Source: Paenibacillus silvae (GTDB lineage: Bacteria > Bacillota > Bacilli > Paenibacillales > Paenibacillaceae). Taken from it: a stretch of 64,000 nucleotides of DNA. Location: positions 434,001 through 498,000 of the forward strand of contig NZ_BMFU01000001.1 of assembly GCF_014639235.1 (NCBI RefSeq), written 5' to 3'. This document shows, piece by piece, positions 52,400 through 61,703 of this stretch. Below the pieces are notes generated by a model. That model saw nothing but the letters and a program-made list of their open reading frames with translations. It had not been told where the DNA came from and made no database searches. Position 1 is the stretch's first letter, and each line of letters begins with the position of its first letter. Position numbers and translations under genes: made by a program.

Positions 52400-55300
52400 T
52401 TAATTAAATGGGAAAATTTTCTTTGTTCTTTTCGTTAAATTACCGTTACGGTCATACTCAAATACAATCTGATCTCCTGTATACAGCACCACTTTAAGCA
52501 ATTGGTTCGCATAACCATATTCGTAGCTGTTATCGTTGCGAATGTTCATCCAAGCCGCTTTAATGGCTCCTTTTATCGGTTTGCCATCCTTTTCACTCAG
52601 TTTGAGATAGTATGTTTTTCCACCCTGCAGATCCCATTCAAGCACGGTATATTGCTCGCCATACACCTGCTCCTGATCTACAGAAGACACCAGAGGTATA
52701 CTGAGCTCCTTGTCTTCATACAATTCAATTCGAGGTTCGATGGAAAAATCGTCTGTCTCCTTGATTGCAATTCGATATTTATCAGAGCTATAGGGACTGA
52801 AACGGTAGTAGATATTACCTTGCTGCTCTTTCGGAAGTTCCGTTTCTGTATTCTCGTACAAAGTTAGAAACTCTACTTCCACTTGCTTGATTGTAAAATT
52901 ACGGTAAGGACCAACAAAGTGTATCTTTTGGGATGATACGTTATGCACCTGGATGTTAAACTGCCCAGGAACGAGTTGTACCCCTGTCGTATTTTTCCCT
53001 TCACTAACAATCATTTGGTTCTGATTTCGAATAACATAGTCATAGGCTGCTCCTTCCAGTGAAGACTCCGAAAGAAGAATTGCAGTATTCGTTGATTTGT
53101 TAGAAAACGATACGGTGTTATTGGGCGCCAAATCCTGTTTGATCAGTGCAGGCTCCTGACTGGTACGAGCTGTAACAGGCGCGTCAAATCGAATTGTTAC
53201 GGGCTCTGAAGATACTACAGTTACAACAAGTGTGGCTCCAGCTGGAATATCCCATGTTGCATGACTTCTACCTTCAACAAAATATAATGCCGTATCGTTG
53301 GCATCATAGACTGTATAATCTACCACGGCATTTTCTCCTTCAGTTCGTTGAAGTTGAGCCGTTTTCGCACCTGGATTTGTGAAGATTGCACTCTGTCCCT
53401 GGCTGATCGTAATTTCTGTTTCAGGGGAAGGCACCTGGTCATCTTCTCCACGGAAAATACGATAAATCCCCCCAAATGTTATCGGTTGCTCGGAAATATT
53501 AGTAACGACAATTTTTCTACTTCCCAAGACAAGCGGATCAAACGCTACTGCCGTCCTCATGGATGATTCCGTTCCATCTGCGTTATATACGGTATAGTCA
53601 AAAACTTTCTGCTGGCTGCTAGAAGCGTCGCTTCTAATTCTCTTTGAATCTGAGCTTATATTTGTAAAGGCATAACTCTCTCCTTTGTTTAACGTTACAC
53701 GCAAATAAGCCGGTTCCTGGCTATCTACTACAGAAAAATCATCTGTGTATTCAAATAAGACAGGTGTACTTCCTACTACAGTAACAATTGCTTCTCCGCC
53801 AGATGGAATATTAGCAAGATTGCCATTGTTATTAAATTTGTCAGTGTATGCTTTGCCGTCTGATTTGTACACAACAATGTCATATAGAGAACCTGCCAAT
53901 TTCGCATTACTACGGATTGGATTCCAGAGTGAACCTCCGTTATGGAATTTCACCGATTGTCCCGGTTCAACAGTAATCTTACTCAAGGCTTCATTAGGCC
54001 GATCCTCTACATCAAAAATCGTATAAATAGCCCCCATGGTAACAGGCTGGGCGGATACACCTGTAATTACGGCTTTATTTCCGTAAAAAACAACTGGTGC
54101 AGTCGATGTTGATTTTTTGGTACTGCGTTCCGTACCATCAGGGTAATAGGTTACATAATCAAATAAACGAGATTTGTTAGCCGATGAAGCATCACTGTCG
54201 AGGTATTCTCGACTGTTACCATAGTTCCAGAAAGTCACACTCTCTCCTTGGTTCAAGGTTACACGGTGATGGGAAGGTTCCATGCTGTATTCAAAGGAAA
54301 AATCATCGGTGTAACTGAATTCAATCGGAACTTGTCCTGCAACGGATACAATGGCGTAACCTTGGGAGCGAATCATCGGATTGATATTTTTGTTAAAACC
54401 ATCCGAATGAACAACATCTTCCGACGTGTACAGTACATAATCAAAAACAGCTCCGTTGGCACTGCTTGCATTATTTTTTATTGGATTGGCCAATGATCCA
54501 TTATTCCGAAAAATAACAGATTCGCCAGGGTATACAGTCACTCTTGTTATTGCATCTCCGCCAGCTCTCTGAACATCGAAAGTTCTGTATGGCACACCGT
54601 AAGTCACAGGTGTCGAGGTTACCAGTGTCACCACAGCTGTTCGGCCCGCAGCGATCGTCGGCTTTGTGGTTGAATTGGTCCCGGTCGTACTTTCTGTACC
54701 ATCGGGAAGATAAACAACGTAATCATGTTTATCTTTAGAGGTTCCATCACTCTGAAGCGCATCCGATTTGGAACTAATATTCGTAAACTGATAACTCTCT
54801 CCTTGATTCAAAGTTACTCGTGTATACGCTGGCTCGTCACTCCAGTCACCCGTGTATACTTCATAGGGAAAACCAACACTAACAGGCTGTGAACCTGCAC
54901 CTGTAATAATAACTTCATTTCCTCCAGCAACTGAAGGCTTGCCTGTAGTTTGGAAATTTGAACTTACAAGACTACCATCTTCTTTGTAAACAGCGTAGTC
55001 TATCTTCTTATCCTGGGTTGTAGAAGTACCCGCACTTAAAACTCTTGACTGTGATCCTTCATTGAAGAAGCGGTAACTTTCTCCTTTGGATAAAGTCACT
55101 CGGTGCATCGCAGGGTTTGTGGACACACCATAGGAAAACTCCGGTCGAACCGTAACGGTGAAAGGATTTTCTCCGCTTGATGTAATTACGATTGTGTAGC
55201 CTGCAGTTACCGTTATATTGCCAGTAAAGTCTAAATTATCACCTGAGATATTTCCGTCCGGTCTGTAAATGGCATAATCATATGCACTGCCTCTTGAGGC

Positions 55301-55708
55301 TGCTGCATTGATACTTAAACTCCTGGCAACACTCCCAGTATTCGTGAATGTATATGATTCTCCCGGATTCATAACTAATATCTCATCCGCCAAGGCTGCT
55401 GCCTGGGTAGTGAACATCTGCTCTCCGTATGTATCATCTGTCACCGTGAATGGGTCTTCCACTTCTAAATGTTCTTCATCTTCATTTACATCCTCAGGTT
55501 CTTCATAGAAATCTGGGTCCCAACCCTCTACATCCACCTGCTCTAACAACACAGCATCCTCCATAGAATTGTTAGGCTCAATCCCCGTGCTTTCGGACGT
55601 TATTATTGAAGCTGATGGATAAGAAAATGCATAACCGCTGGTTGGAAGTATGGTTCCAATAGCGAGCCAGAGAACCAGAAAAATAATAAAGCCTTTTCGT
55701 AAATTCAT
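52400..55708 (-). CDS. Secreted nine-module repeat protein linked to the Rhs toxin
   Basis: A 1102-aa exported protein. Signal peptide 1-28, acidic linker to about 110, then nine imperfect modules of about 90-100 residues. Each opens with a strand like RVTLNQGESYQFTN and continues with a DYVVYxxDG segment; the GES/GQS turn recurs nine times (GESYTF, GESYRF, GESYQF, GESVIF, GESVTF, GQSVKF, GESYAF, GQSAIF, and a degenerate NNTVSF). Only the first modules alternate with a second short motif. After about residue 950 a distinct beta domain follows, and the C-terminus ends with a YD-like IVFEYDRNGNLTKRTKK. It precedes Rhs by 30 nt. Function unknown; a surface anchor or delivery partner is inference. 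Confidence 0.85.
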   Translation of the reverse strand: MNLRKGFIIFLVLWLAIGTILPTSGYAFSYPSASIITSESTGIEPNNSMEDAVLLEQVDVEGWDPDFYEEPEDVNEDEEHLEVEDPFTVTDDTYGEQMFTTQAAALADEILVMNPGESYTFTNTGSVARSLSINAAASRGSAYDYAIYRPDGNISGDNLDFTGNITVTAGYTIVITSSGENPFTVTVRPEFSYGVSTNPAMHRVTLSKGESYRFFNEGSQSRVLSAGTSTTQDKKIDYAVYKEDGSLVSSNFQTTGKPSVAGGNEVIITGAGSQPVSVGFPYEVYTGDWSDEPAYTRVTLNQGESYQFTNISSKSDALQSDGTSKDKHDYVVYLPDGTESTTGTNSTTKPTIAAGRTAVVTLVTSTPVTYGVPYRTFDVQRAGGDAITRVTVYPGESVIFRNNGSLANPIKNNASSANGAVFDYVLYTSEDVVHSDGFNKNINPMIRSQGYAIVSVAGQVPIEFSYTDDFSFEYSMEPSHHRVTLNQGESVTFWNYGNSREYLDSDASSANKSRLFDYVTYYPDGTERSTKKSTSTAPVVFYGNKAVITGVSAQPVTMGAIYTIFDVEDRPNEALSKITVEPGQSVKFHNGGSLWNPIRSNAKLAGSLYDIVVYKSDGKAYTDKFNNNGNLANIPSGGEAIVTVVGSTPVLFEYTDDFSVVDSQEPAYLRVTLNKGESYAFTNISSDSKRIRSDASSSQQKVFDYTVYNADGTESSMRTAVAFDPLVLGSRKIVVTNISEQPITFGGIYRIFRGEDDQVPSPETEITISQGQSAIFTNPGAKTAQLQRTEGENAVVDYTVYDANDTALYFVEGRSHATWDIPAGATLVVTVVSSEPVTIRFDAPVTARTSQEPALIKQDLAPNNTVSFSNKSTNTAILLSESSLEGAAYDYVIRNQNQMIVSEGKNTTGVQLVPGQFNIQVHNVSSQKIHFVGPYRNFTIKQVEVEFLTLYENTETELPKEQQGNIYYRFSPYSSDKYRIAIKETDDFSIEPRIELYEDKELSIPLVSSVDQEQVYGEQYTVLEWDLQGGKTYYLKLSEKDGKPIKGAIKAAWMNIRNDNSYEYGYANQLLKVVLYTGDQIVFEYDRNGNLTKRTKKIFPFN

Positions 55709-55866
55709 GAAATTTCCCTTCCTCCTTTATATTCATCTTCCAGTTCATCCCTTAAAAGAGATAAACATGGTCGAAATATAAGTATCGTCATTTCCCTTAA
55801 TTTAGGTAATAGTAAATTAGTCCTCAATTATAGGGACTATTTTCCTTTTAAGGGTGTGGATAAAAC

Positions 55867-55894
55867 AAAAAGGGCCGCCAGATGGCGACTCTTT
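55867..55894 (-). terminator. Terminator of yaaA
   Basis: On the minus strand AGAGTCGCCA pairs with TGGCGGCCCT (G-U allowed) around TC, followed by TTTTTGTTTTA; 52 nt past the yaaA stop. Confidence 0.7.
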
Positions 55895-55945
55895 GATGGA
55901 ATAAAATTGATTGTTATTCTTTTACTTATAAAATAGGCTTCACTA

Positions 55946-56698
55946 CTACTTTTCCTCTGAATAAATAAACACATAAGTGCTCTCATCCGATTGTTCTTCC
56001 GAGAAAACAAACGCTAACCGATTAAACCTTTTGATATCTTCCACTTCTGTGATCTTCCGCTCTGCCATATACCGCACCATCTCACCTCTCGCCATTTTGG
56101 CGCGGGTAGCCTTCTCCACCAGTTTTCCGTTAACCATCTGTCCAAATACACATGTGACAAACCGGGTTTCTTCTCTAAGAAAAGGAGTGATGTTTTTGCT
56201 GTACTCTTTGGAAGCCAAATTTAGAATGCAGTTGCTTTCCGCCTGAAGCTGATCAGCCAGCTTGCTGCCCCAGAACTGGTAAAGAGATTTGAACCCCGGC
56301 CCTTGCAGCTTGCCCTGCATCTCCAACCGATACGGGGTAACCCCGTCCAAAGGACGCAGCATGCCATAAAACCCGGATAATATACGCAAATGCTGCTCCA
56401 AATACGCCAGCTCTTCCTGCTGAAGTACACCTGGTGCCATATATTGATACTGAATGCCCTCATACGAATAGATGGCTGGTGTAAGATTTTCTTTTACATT
56501 CATGTTCCGAATCCGCTCCATATTCAGTTCCGCAATAGCATCGTTGCACTTCCACAGCGTCTTGAGGTCGTCATAGGATAACGTCTGAAGCAGACTCAGG
56601 AGTTGTTCTGACTCTTTTATAAATTGCGGCATGTGTGCGCTAGCCATCAGATCGGTATCGACCTTCATCTTTTTCGCTGGTGATATAATAATCCTCAT
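55946..56698 (-). CDS. yaaA: Peroxide stress protein YaaA
   Basis: A 250-aa DUF328/UPF0246 protein. It has the N-terminal signature MRIIISPAKKM, GFYGMLRPLDGVTPYRLEM in the middle, and NLASKEYSK and RFNRLAFVFSEE near the end. E. coli YaaA limits intracellular iron and DNA damage during peroxide stress. Full length; ATG 56698 with AAGGATGG upstream. Cytoplasmic. Confidence 0.95.
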   Translation of the reverse strand: MRIIISPAKKMKVDTDLMASAHMPQFIKESEQLLSLLQTLSYDDLKTLWKCNDAIAELNMERIRNMNVKENLTPAIYSYEGIQYQYMAPGVLQQEELAYLEQHLRILSGFYGMLRPLDGVTPYRLEMQGKLQGPGFKSLYQFWGSKLADQLQAESNCILNLASKEYSKNITPFLREETRFVTCVFGQMVNGKLVEKATRAKMARGEMVRYMAERKITEVEDIKRFNRLAFVFSEEQSDESTYVFIYSEEK

Positions 56699-56807
56699 CG
56701 TTTCTAATCCATCCTTAATCTACCGTTATTATGTCGTTATTTATTGTACAGGATTAGGCAGATGAATCCAATCGTGTGGCATATTAAGCTCGCGTCTTCA
56801 TAAAAGT

Positions 56808-57095
56808 TTACGAATTCGGATCAGGCGCCAGCTGAATCCATTCATCTTCTCTATAGTAGTAGATATGCTCCTCCGGATTGTCTTTAAATTTAACAACAAC
56901 AGGATACATCGGCATTTTACTACGGCGAGCTTTGATACTTATAATCGCATGTTCATCTATTCCTTTTTCAACCGTTAAATACGTCCTCAAATTATTCTCA
57001 AGTTTCTTCATATCACTCTTGTAGGAGCCATACCAAGCAAAAGAAGCAATCACTATGATTGTGAATACAACACCTATCCCTTTCAGGTATTTCAT
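56808..57095 (-). CDS. DUF3139-like small membrane-anchored protein
   Basis: A 95-aa protein with one N-terminal membrane helix (GIGVVFTIIVIASFAWYG) and an outside domain with EEHIYYYREDEWIQL. The pattern resembles DUF3139. ATG 57095 with AAGGTGG upstream. Function unknown. Confidence 0.68.
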   Translation of the reverse strand: MKYLKGIGVVFTIIVIASFAWYGSYKSDMKKLENNLRTYLTVEKGIDEHAIISIKARRSKMPMYPVVVKFKDNPEEHIYYYREDEWIQLAPDPNS

Positions 57096-57199
57096 GTTTT
57101 CTCCACCTTAATCCTTCCTGTATTGGTTGCCGTATACTAGAGCGTGTAGCTTGCTTGAGATAAGCTCTTAATAACCCACCTTACTTTATTAAACACAGC

Positions 57200-58390
57200 T
57201 CATTCTTCTGCATAACCGGCATGTCCTGATCTTTTTTTTAAAAGGACACAACAAAAAAAGAACACTGCAAATAAAGTACACAAGATATACGGAATCCCCG
57301 GCTGAAATGAGTATAGCGTCGTTCCAATTACCGGACCTGCAAAAGAACCTACACCCTGTGCTGCAGATGCAAAAGGGGTAACATCGGCCTGCTCACGCAC
57401 GCTTACCGCAAGTGAACTTGCACTGATATAACCTGGCAGCGTGAAACCTATACCCACACCTACTATGGCGTAAGCAAGCATGTAATCGGATGGTGCGATG
57501 GTAAATAACAAGAAACCCAACCCCAGGAAAGCAAGACCCAACAGAAGTAACTTGTCAGGCGGCCATTTGGGGAAACGTCCAATCACTAATTGTACAGCAG
57601 CAACGATTAATCCGGCAATAGCTGAAGCAAGGCCAATCATGCGAGTTGCCTCCTGTGCCGAGACAGAGAGTTTATCCTGAACGTAGAATCCTAAGGTCAC
57701 TTGCAAAATAATCATCATGGTGGACAACACCAGACCAATACTTATATACAGCCGAATACGATGATCCAACGGAGACAGCTTCACCTTTCTACGAAGGTTG
57801 GAATCTGTTGACTGGCCAGGAATCATAAAAGCAAACATGATGAACACAATGATTAAAAGAAACGCAGAAATGTACATCGGAGCAGTGAGACTATACGATG
57901 CAAAGATAGCTCCCAAGACGGGGCCAAACACAAAACCCAATCCATTGGCTGCCCCGAAGAGAGCCATGCCGCCTGTTCGTTTTGCTGCTGACGTCCATTG
58001 TATCAAGTATTCCTGAGCAATGGCCGGGATGGCTCCGAAGAAAAATCCGGCGAGTGCACGCAATCCCAAAAACATCCAATACAAAGCAGCCGAATGGGTT
58101 AGGGCTAGTTGAGCACGATCCGCAATAAAAGCAAACGCCGTAATCGCTATCGTGTATCCCGATATCGCGAGCAGAAGCTTGGTTTTTCTGCGTATGGTTG
58201 TGTATTTTACCCACAGGAAACTTCCGAGAAACCAACAAAATCCGGTTATAGCAACCAAACTGCCAGACTGTATCTCGGACAATCCAAGATTCCGTGTAAG
58301 TGGACCGATAATCAAATTAAAATTGGCTATAGAGATCATTGCGGTCAGTACTGTAATAAAGATAACAAGAAAAGATTTCTTCATAACCAT
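57200..58390 (-). CDS. MFS transporter in the siderophore operon
   Basis: A 396-aa major facilitator superfamily permease with 12 hydrophobic segments; conserved loops include SGSLVAITGFCWFLGS and GANGLGFVFGPVLGA. It starts 48 nt after the FecCD permease gene and shares its direction, so a siderophore export or uptake role is likely by context. ATG 58390 with GAGGA upstream. Substrate is inference. Confidence 0.85.
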   Translation of the reverse strand: MVMKKSFLVIFITVLTAMISIANFNLIIGPLTRNLGLSEIQSGSLVAITGFCWFLGSFLWVKYTTIRRKTKLLLAISGYTIAITAFAFIADRAQLALTHSAALYWMFLGLRALAGFFFGAIPAIAQEYLIQWTSAAKRTGGMALFGAANGLGFVFGPVLGAIFASYSLTAPMYISAFLLIIVFIMFAFMIPGQSTDSNLRRKVKLSPLDHRIRLYISIGLVLSTMMIILQVTLGFYVQDKLSVSAQEATRMIGLASAIAGLIVAAVQLVIGRFPKWPPDKLLLLGLAFLGLGFLLFTIAPSDYMLAYAIVGVGIGFTLPGYISASSLAVSVREQADVTPFASAAQGVGSFAGPVIGTTLYSFQPGIPYILCTLFAVFFFCCVLLKKRSGHAGYAEE

Positions 58391-58438
58391 GCCTCATTCC
58401 TCAAATACTCCCTTGCGTTCCTTGCGCGGAAAGCAGGG

Positions 58439-60508
58439 TTAGATCATCCGTCCTTTTCCACTTTGATACAAGAGATATAACAGATAGGGAGAGCCAATCA
58501 GAGCCACCATCAACCCGGATGGAATTTCTTTGGGTAATGCGATCAGTCGGCCCGAAATATCCGCAGCTGTCAATACGATCGCTCCAATGATTGCAGCGAG
58601 AACGACCATCTTTCGATGCTGTTGACCCGTTAAAAGCCTTGCCGCATGTGGCGCAAGCAGCCCCACAAATCCAATGGTGCCTACGGTAGCCACAACCGTT
58701 GAAGCCAGAGTCACCCCTATCGCGGCAGCTATTAATCTGGACCGCTGGACATGCAGTCCAAGCCCCAACGCAACCCCATCATCGAAAGCCAATAGTTCTA
58801 CACGTTTACCAAGCCACCACGCTATCGGAAATAATAAGAAACTAGCCAGCATAAGGGGAATAGCATCCGACCACCCTCGAGCATACGTGCTGCCTGCCAA
58901 CCAGATTAAAGCTGCGGAAAAACTCGTTGTTTTCAAAACAAGGAACTGAATCAGAGCCGTGCCTACGGCAGTAACACTGACGCCTCCCAAGATCAGTATT
59001 CCAGGGTTGAATCCACTTCTCCAAGCAATGCTGAAGACGATCATGGCCGCGATTACAGCACCGATAAAAGCAAAGATCGTCAGCACCCACCCGGGTGCAT
59101 AAGGCCAAATCACCAATATCGACAATACGCCGCTACCCGCACCTGACGTTACACCAATGACAGAGGGATCTGCCATCGGATTACGAACGGCGCCTTGGAT
59201 CAGCAGTCCGGCGATGGCCAGTGCTGCTCCGCCAAACAGAGCGGCGGTTAGTCGTGGTAAACGCAAGTTCCACACAATATGCCGAAGCTGCTCATCCCCA
59301 TATCCAAAAATAGCAAGCCACAGCTGCTTTGCAGATAACGCCATACCGCCTGTGCGCATGATTCCATAGAGTAAAAGCAGGAACAGCAGTACTCCCAGTA
59401 TCGTACAAAGTAACGGGAAAGCGATTTTAGTTTGGATAGTCCTCCCGGACATTCCTGTTTTGGAATGCGTTGCATGCCCTCCAGCTTTGGATTTTCTCAT
59501 GCGTATAATCATCCATATCAACCATGGCCCACCGATGGCTGCCGTTACAGCTCCAACCGGAAGATTCCCGTATGTGGCCTGAAACGGATATGTCAGAGCG
59601 TCAGCACCGAGTAAAATGCCAGCCCCCAACACGGCACTTGCTGGCAAAAGGATGTGGTGTTTCCTGATTCCCATAAGCCGGATCATATGAGGAGCAAGCA
59701 GACCTACAAAACCGATCGGTCCTGCCAGGCTCACACTGACCGTTGCCAGTAGAACTGCGATGACAAACATCATTAGTTTGGTTTGTAGAACCCGCTGGCC
59801 CAATGAAGCCGCAGATTCCTCGCCAAACCCTAGCAAATCCAGTGATTTCATAAATGGAACAACGAACGCCAAAGCCAAAATAATCCAGGGCCAAGTTGCC
59901 TGAACCCCGTTCCAATTATTTTGAGCAAGTGATCCTGACCCCCACGCAAATAGACTCCTGGCATCTTCCAAAAAAAGAATTTGAGCTACGCTCGTAAAAG
60001 AAGACAACAACAAGGTAACAATCATACCTGCCAATACAACACGAATGGGCGTTGAACGGGAGCCACCTGCCAAAACATAGACCACCAACACGGCTCCAAA
60101 TCCTCCTGCAATTGCAAATACCATCGGAAAATGCGAGATAAAGGCAGGAGATGCTATTGTTCCAACAACGACCGCAAAGTAAGCGCCAGCATTGATGCCT
60201 AATGTGCCCGCCGAAGCGAGGGGATTCCGAAGAATCGTTTGTAACAAAGCACCTGCTACGGCCAGCGCCGCTCCACAAAGCAGACCCGCAACAGTTCTGG
60301 GAAGACGAAATTGCCAAATCATCTGGTCGGCTGCTGTCCCCTGTCCATGCAAGAGAGCCTGCATAACATCGAACAATCCCATGTTTACTTGACCCTGTGA
60401 GAGATTAATCATAAGCATCAAGAGCAAGAACAGGATACAGCCCAATACAATCCCAAATGTCTTCCAGCCCTGTTTATCCGCTAACGAGCTCACAATATAT
60501 CTTCTCAT
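58439..60508 (-). CDS. Fused FecCD-type iron-siderophore ABC permease (FhuB-like)
   Basis: A 689-aa polytopic membrane protein made of two tandem FecCD domains (about 1-340 and 365-689). Each half carries the ATPase-coupling motif: IGFVGLLAPHMIRL and IGFVGLLAPHAARLL. It would form the whole transmembrane channel, as FhuB does. The start (ATG 60506-60508, MRRYIVSSLADK) overlaps the binding-protein stop by 4 nt, so translation is coupled; the longer frame to 60577 lies inside that gene. No ATPase gene is present in the operon, so it must be shared from elsewhere. Confidence 0.93.
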   Translation of the reverse strand: MRRYIVSSLADKQGWKTFGIVLGCILFLLLMLMINLSQGQVNMGLFDVMQALLHGQGTAADQMIWQFRLPRTVAGLLCGAALAVAGALLQTILRNPLASAGTLGINAGAYFAVVVGTIASPAFISHFPMVFAIAGGFGAVLVVYVLAGGSRSTPIRVVLAGMIVTLLLSSFTSVAQILFLEDARSLFAWGSGSLAQNNWNGVQATWPWIILALAFVVPFMKSLDLLGFGEESAASLGQRVLQTKLMMFVIAVLLATVSVSLAGPIGFVGLLAPHMIRLMGIRKHHILLPASAVLGAGILLGADALTYPFQATYGNLPVGAVTAAIGGPWLIWMIIRMRKSKAGGHATHSKTGMSGRTIQTKIAFPLLCTILGVLLFLLLLYGIMRTGGMALSAKQLWLAIFGYGDEQLRHIVWNLRLPRLTAALFGGAALAIAGLLIQGAVRNPMADPSVIGVTSGAGSGVLSILVIWPYAPGWVLTIFAFIGAVIAAMIVFSIAWRSGFNPGILILGGVSVTAVGTALIQFLVLKTTSFSAALIWLAGSTYARGWSDAIPLMLASFLLFPIAWWLGKRVELLAFDDGVALGLGLHVQRSRLIAAAIGVTLASTVVATVGTIGFVGLLAPHAARLLTGQQHRKMVVLAAIIGAIVLTAADISGRLIALPKEIPSGLMVALIGSPYLLYLLYQSGKGRMI

Positions 60509-61509
60509 TGCTTCATAAGTGCTTTCACCGTTTCTTGCACAAGCAATTTGGCACTGATTGGCCCGCCATATCCCCAAATCTGTCTATCCAATGGATACAC
60601 GTGATTTTGCTTGACGAATTCCAGTCCTTTCCACACGGCATTCTCCTGAAGCTGTGCCTCGAGCCCGCCACTTGAGTCTGTATCCATATAAATAAATTCT
60701 GCCTGCTGCAGATCCGTTAGAGCTTCAACATTTGTCGCTGTCCCACCCAGTTGTTCGAATTTCCCTGAATCGTAAACATTGTTCAAACCGATCTTCTCTA
60801 AAATATTTGCGCCCTGCGAATTGTCTGTAAAAAGCATGATCGTTGGTCCGGATTGGCCCGGCATTAACTGCGCAAGTACAATATCCTTGCCCTCTATTCC
60901 TGCATCTTTTAACTTTACTTTGGCCTCATCATATACGGTCTGCAACGCTTTAAGCTGCTGTTCGGCTTCATCTTTTCGATCCACCATATCCGCAATCGTT
61001 CGAAACGTCTCGATCATCTCTTCATACTGATCCTTTCCTTCAGACGGATATGGATCAAATACCATGGTGGGCGCAATGTCCTGTAACATGTCATAGTTCT
61101 TTTTTGCAAAATATACATTGGTAAGGATTAGGTCCGGTTTTAATTCCGCAATCCTTTCGAGATTCGGCTCCTGACGGCCACCAACATCCGTTACGGTTGG
61201 ATCAAGTGCCGGCTCAATGTTAACAATCGTATTGAACCCTGTTTTGGAAGCAATATCGGCTACACCCACGGGTTGAATACCTAAAGCGAGCAAATCCTCC
61301 GTATAATTAAAATCCAGTGCGACGATTCGTTTGGGCGTACCCTTCAACTCTAATGTTCCCAGCGGATGCGTGAACGTCCGAACCTCATCCGAAGAAGCTG
61401 TCGTACTCTCGTGTGTTGCTGTCTTCTCATCGGGACTGGATGCACAACCAGCCAACAACACCAACGCACTAATTAATACCATGATGTATGAACCCACCTT
61501 AAATCTCAT
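60505..61509 (-). CDS. Iron-siderophore ABC transporter binding lipoprotein
   Basis: A 334-aa lipoprotein with lipobox LVLLAGC and a PeripBP class III fold. RIVALDFNYTEDLLALGIQP is the entry strand, and PDLILTNVYFAKKNYDML the typical 'loop' helix. ATG 61507-61509 (MRFKVGSYIM) with GGGAGG 9 nt upstream. First gene of the operon with the fused permease and MFS gene; a near-consensus Fur box precedes it. Substrate type is suggested by homology only. Confidence 0.93.
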   Translation of the reverse strand: MRFKVGSYIMVLISALVLLAGCASSPDEKTATHESTTASSDEVRTFTHPLGTLELKGTPKRIVALDFNYTEDLLALGIQPVGVADIASKTGFNTIVNIEPALDPTVTDVGGRQEPNLERIAELKPDLILTNVYFAKKNYDMLQDIAPTMVFDPYPSEGKDQYEEMIETFRTIADMVDRKDEAEQQLKALQTVYDEAKVKLKDAGIEGKDIVLAQLMPGQSGPTIMLFTDNSQGANILEKIGLNNVYDSGKFEQLGGTATNVEALTDLQQAEFIYMDTDSSGGLEAQLQENAVWKGLEFVKQNHVYPLDRQIWGYGGPISAKLLVQETVKALMKQ

Positions 61510-61542
61510 CTTGTATGTCCTCCCTGATTTTTTATTTTCCAA

Positions 61543-61557
61543 TGAGAATGATTATCA
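61543..61557. promoter_or_regulatory. Fur box of the siderophore uptake operon
   Basis: TGAGAATGATTATCA matches the 7-1-7 Fur consensus TGATAATNATTATCA with a single mismatch, 34 bp upstream of the binding-protein start. Iron repression is expected. Confidence 0.85.
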
Positions 61558-61649
61558 CATGTCAAGGAAGCGTGTTCTACCTGCTGAGGATTTTTCTTCA
61601 CCTGTAGCGGACTGAACCTAAGAAATGGGGCTATCCCAAAATCGGAACG

Positions 61650-61698
61650 AAAAGACCTCCAAAACCACGAGTGAAGTGGGCTGGAGGTCTTCATTTTT
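61650..61698. terminator. Terminator of the AraC regulator gene
   Basis: AAGACCTCCA and TGGAGGTCTT form a perfect stem; on the minus strand TTTTCG follows. It lies 6 nt from the AraC stop and also insulates the siderophore operon promoter. Confidence 0.85.
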
Positions 61699-61703
61699 CT
61701 TTT

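Noticed and set aside
59248..60317. Antisense and shifted frames within the FecCD permease gene
   Set aside because: Shadows of a gene with clear transmembrane and coupling motifs.
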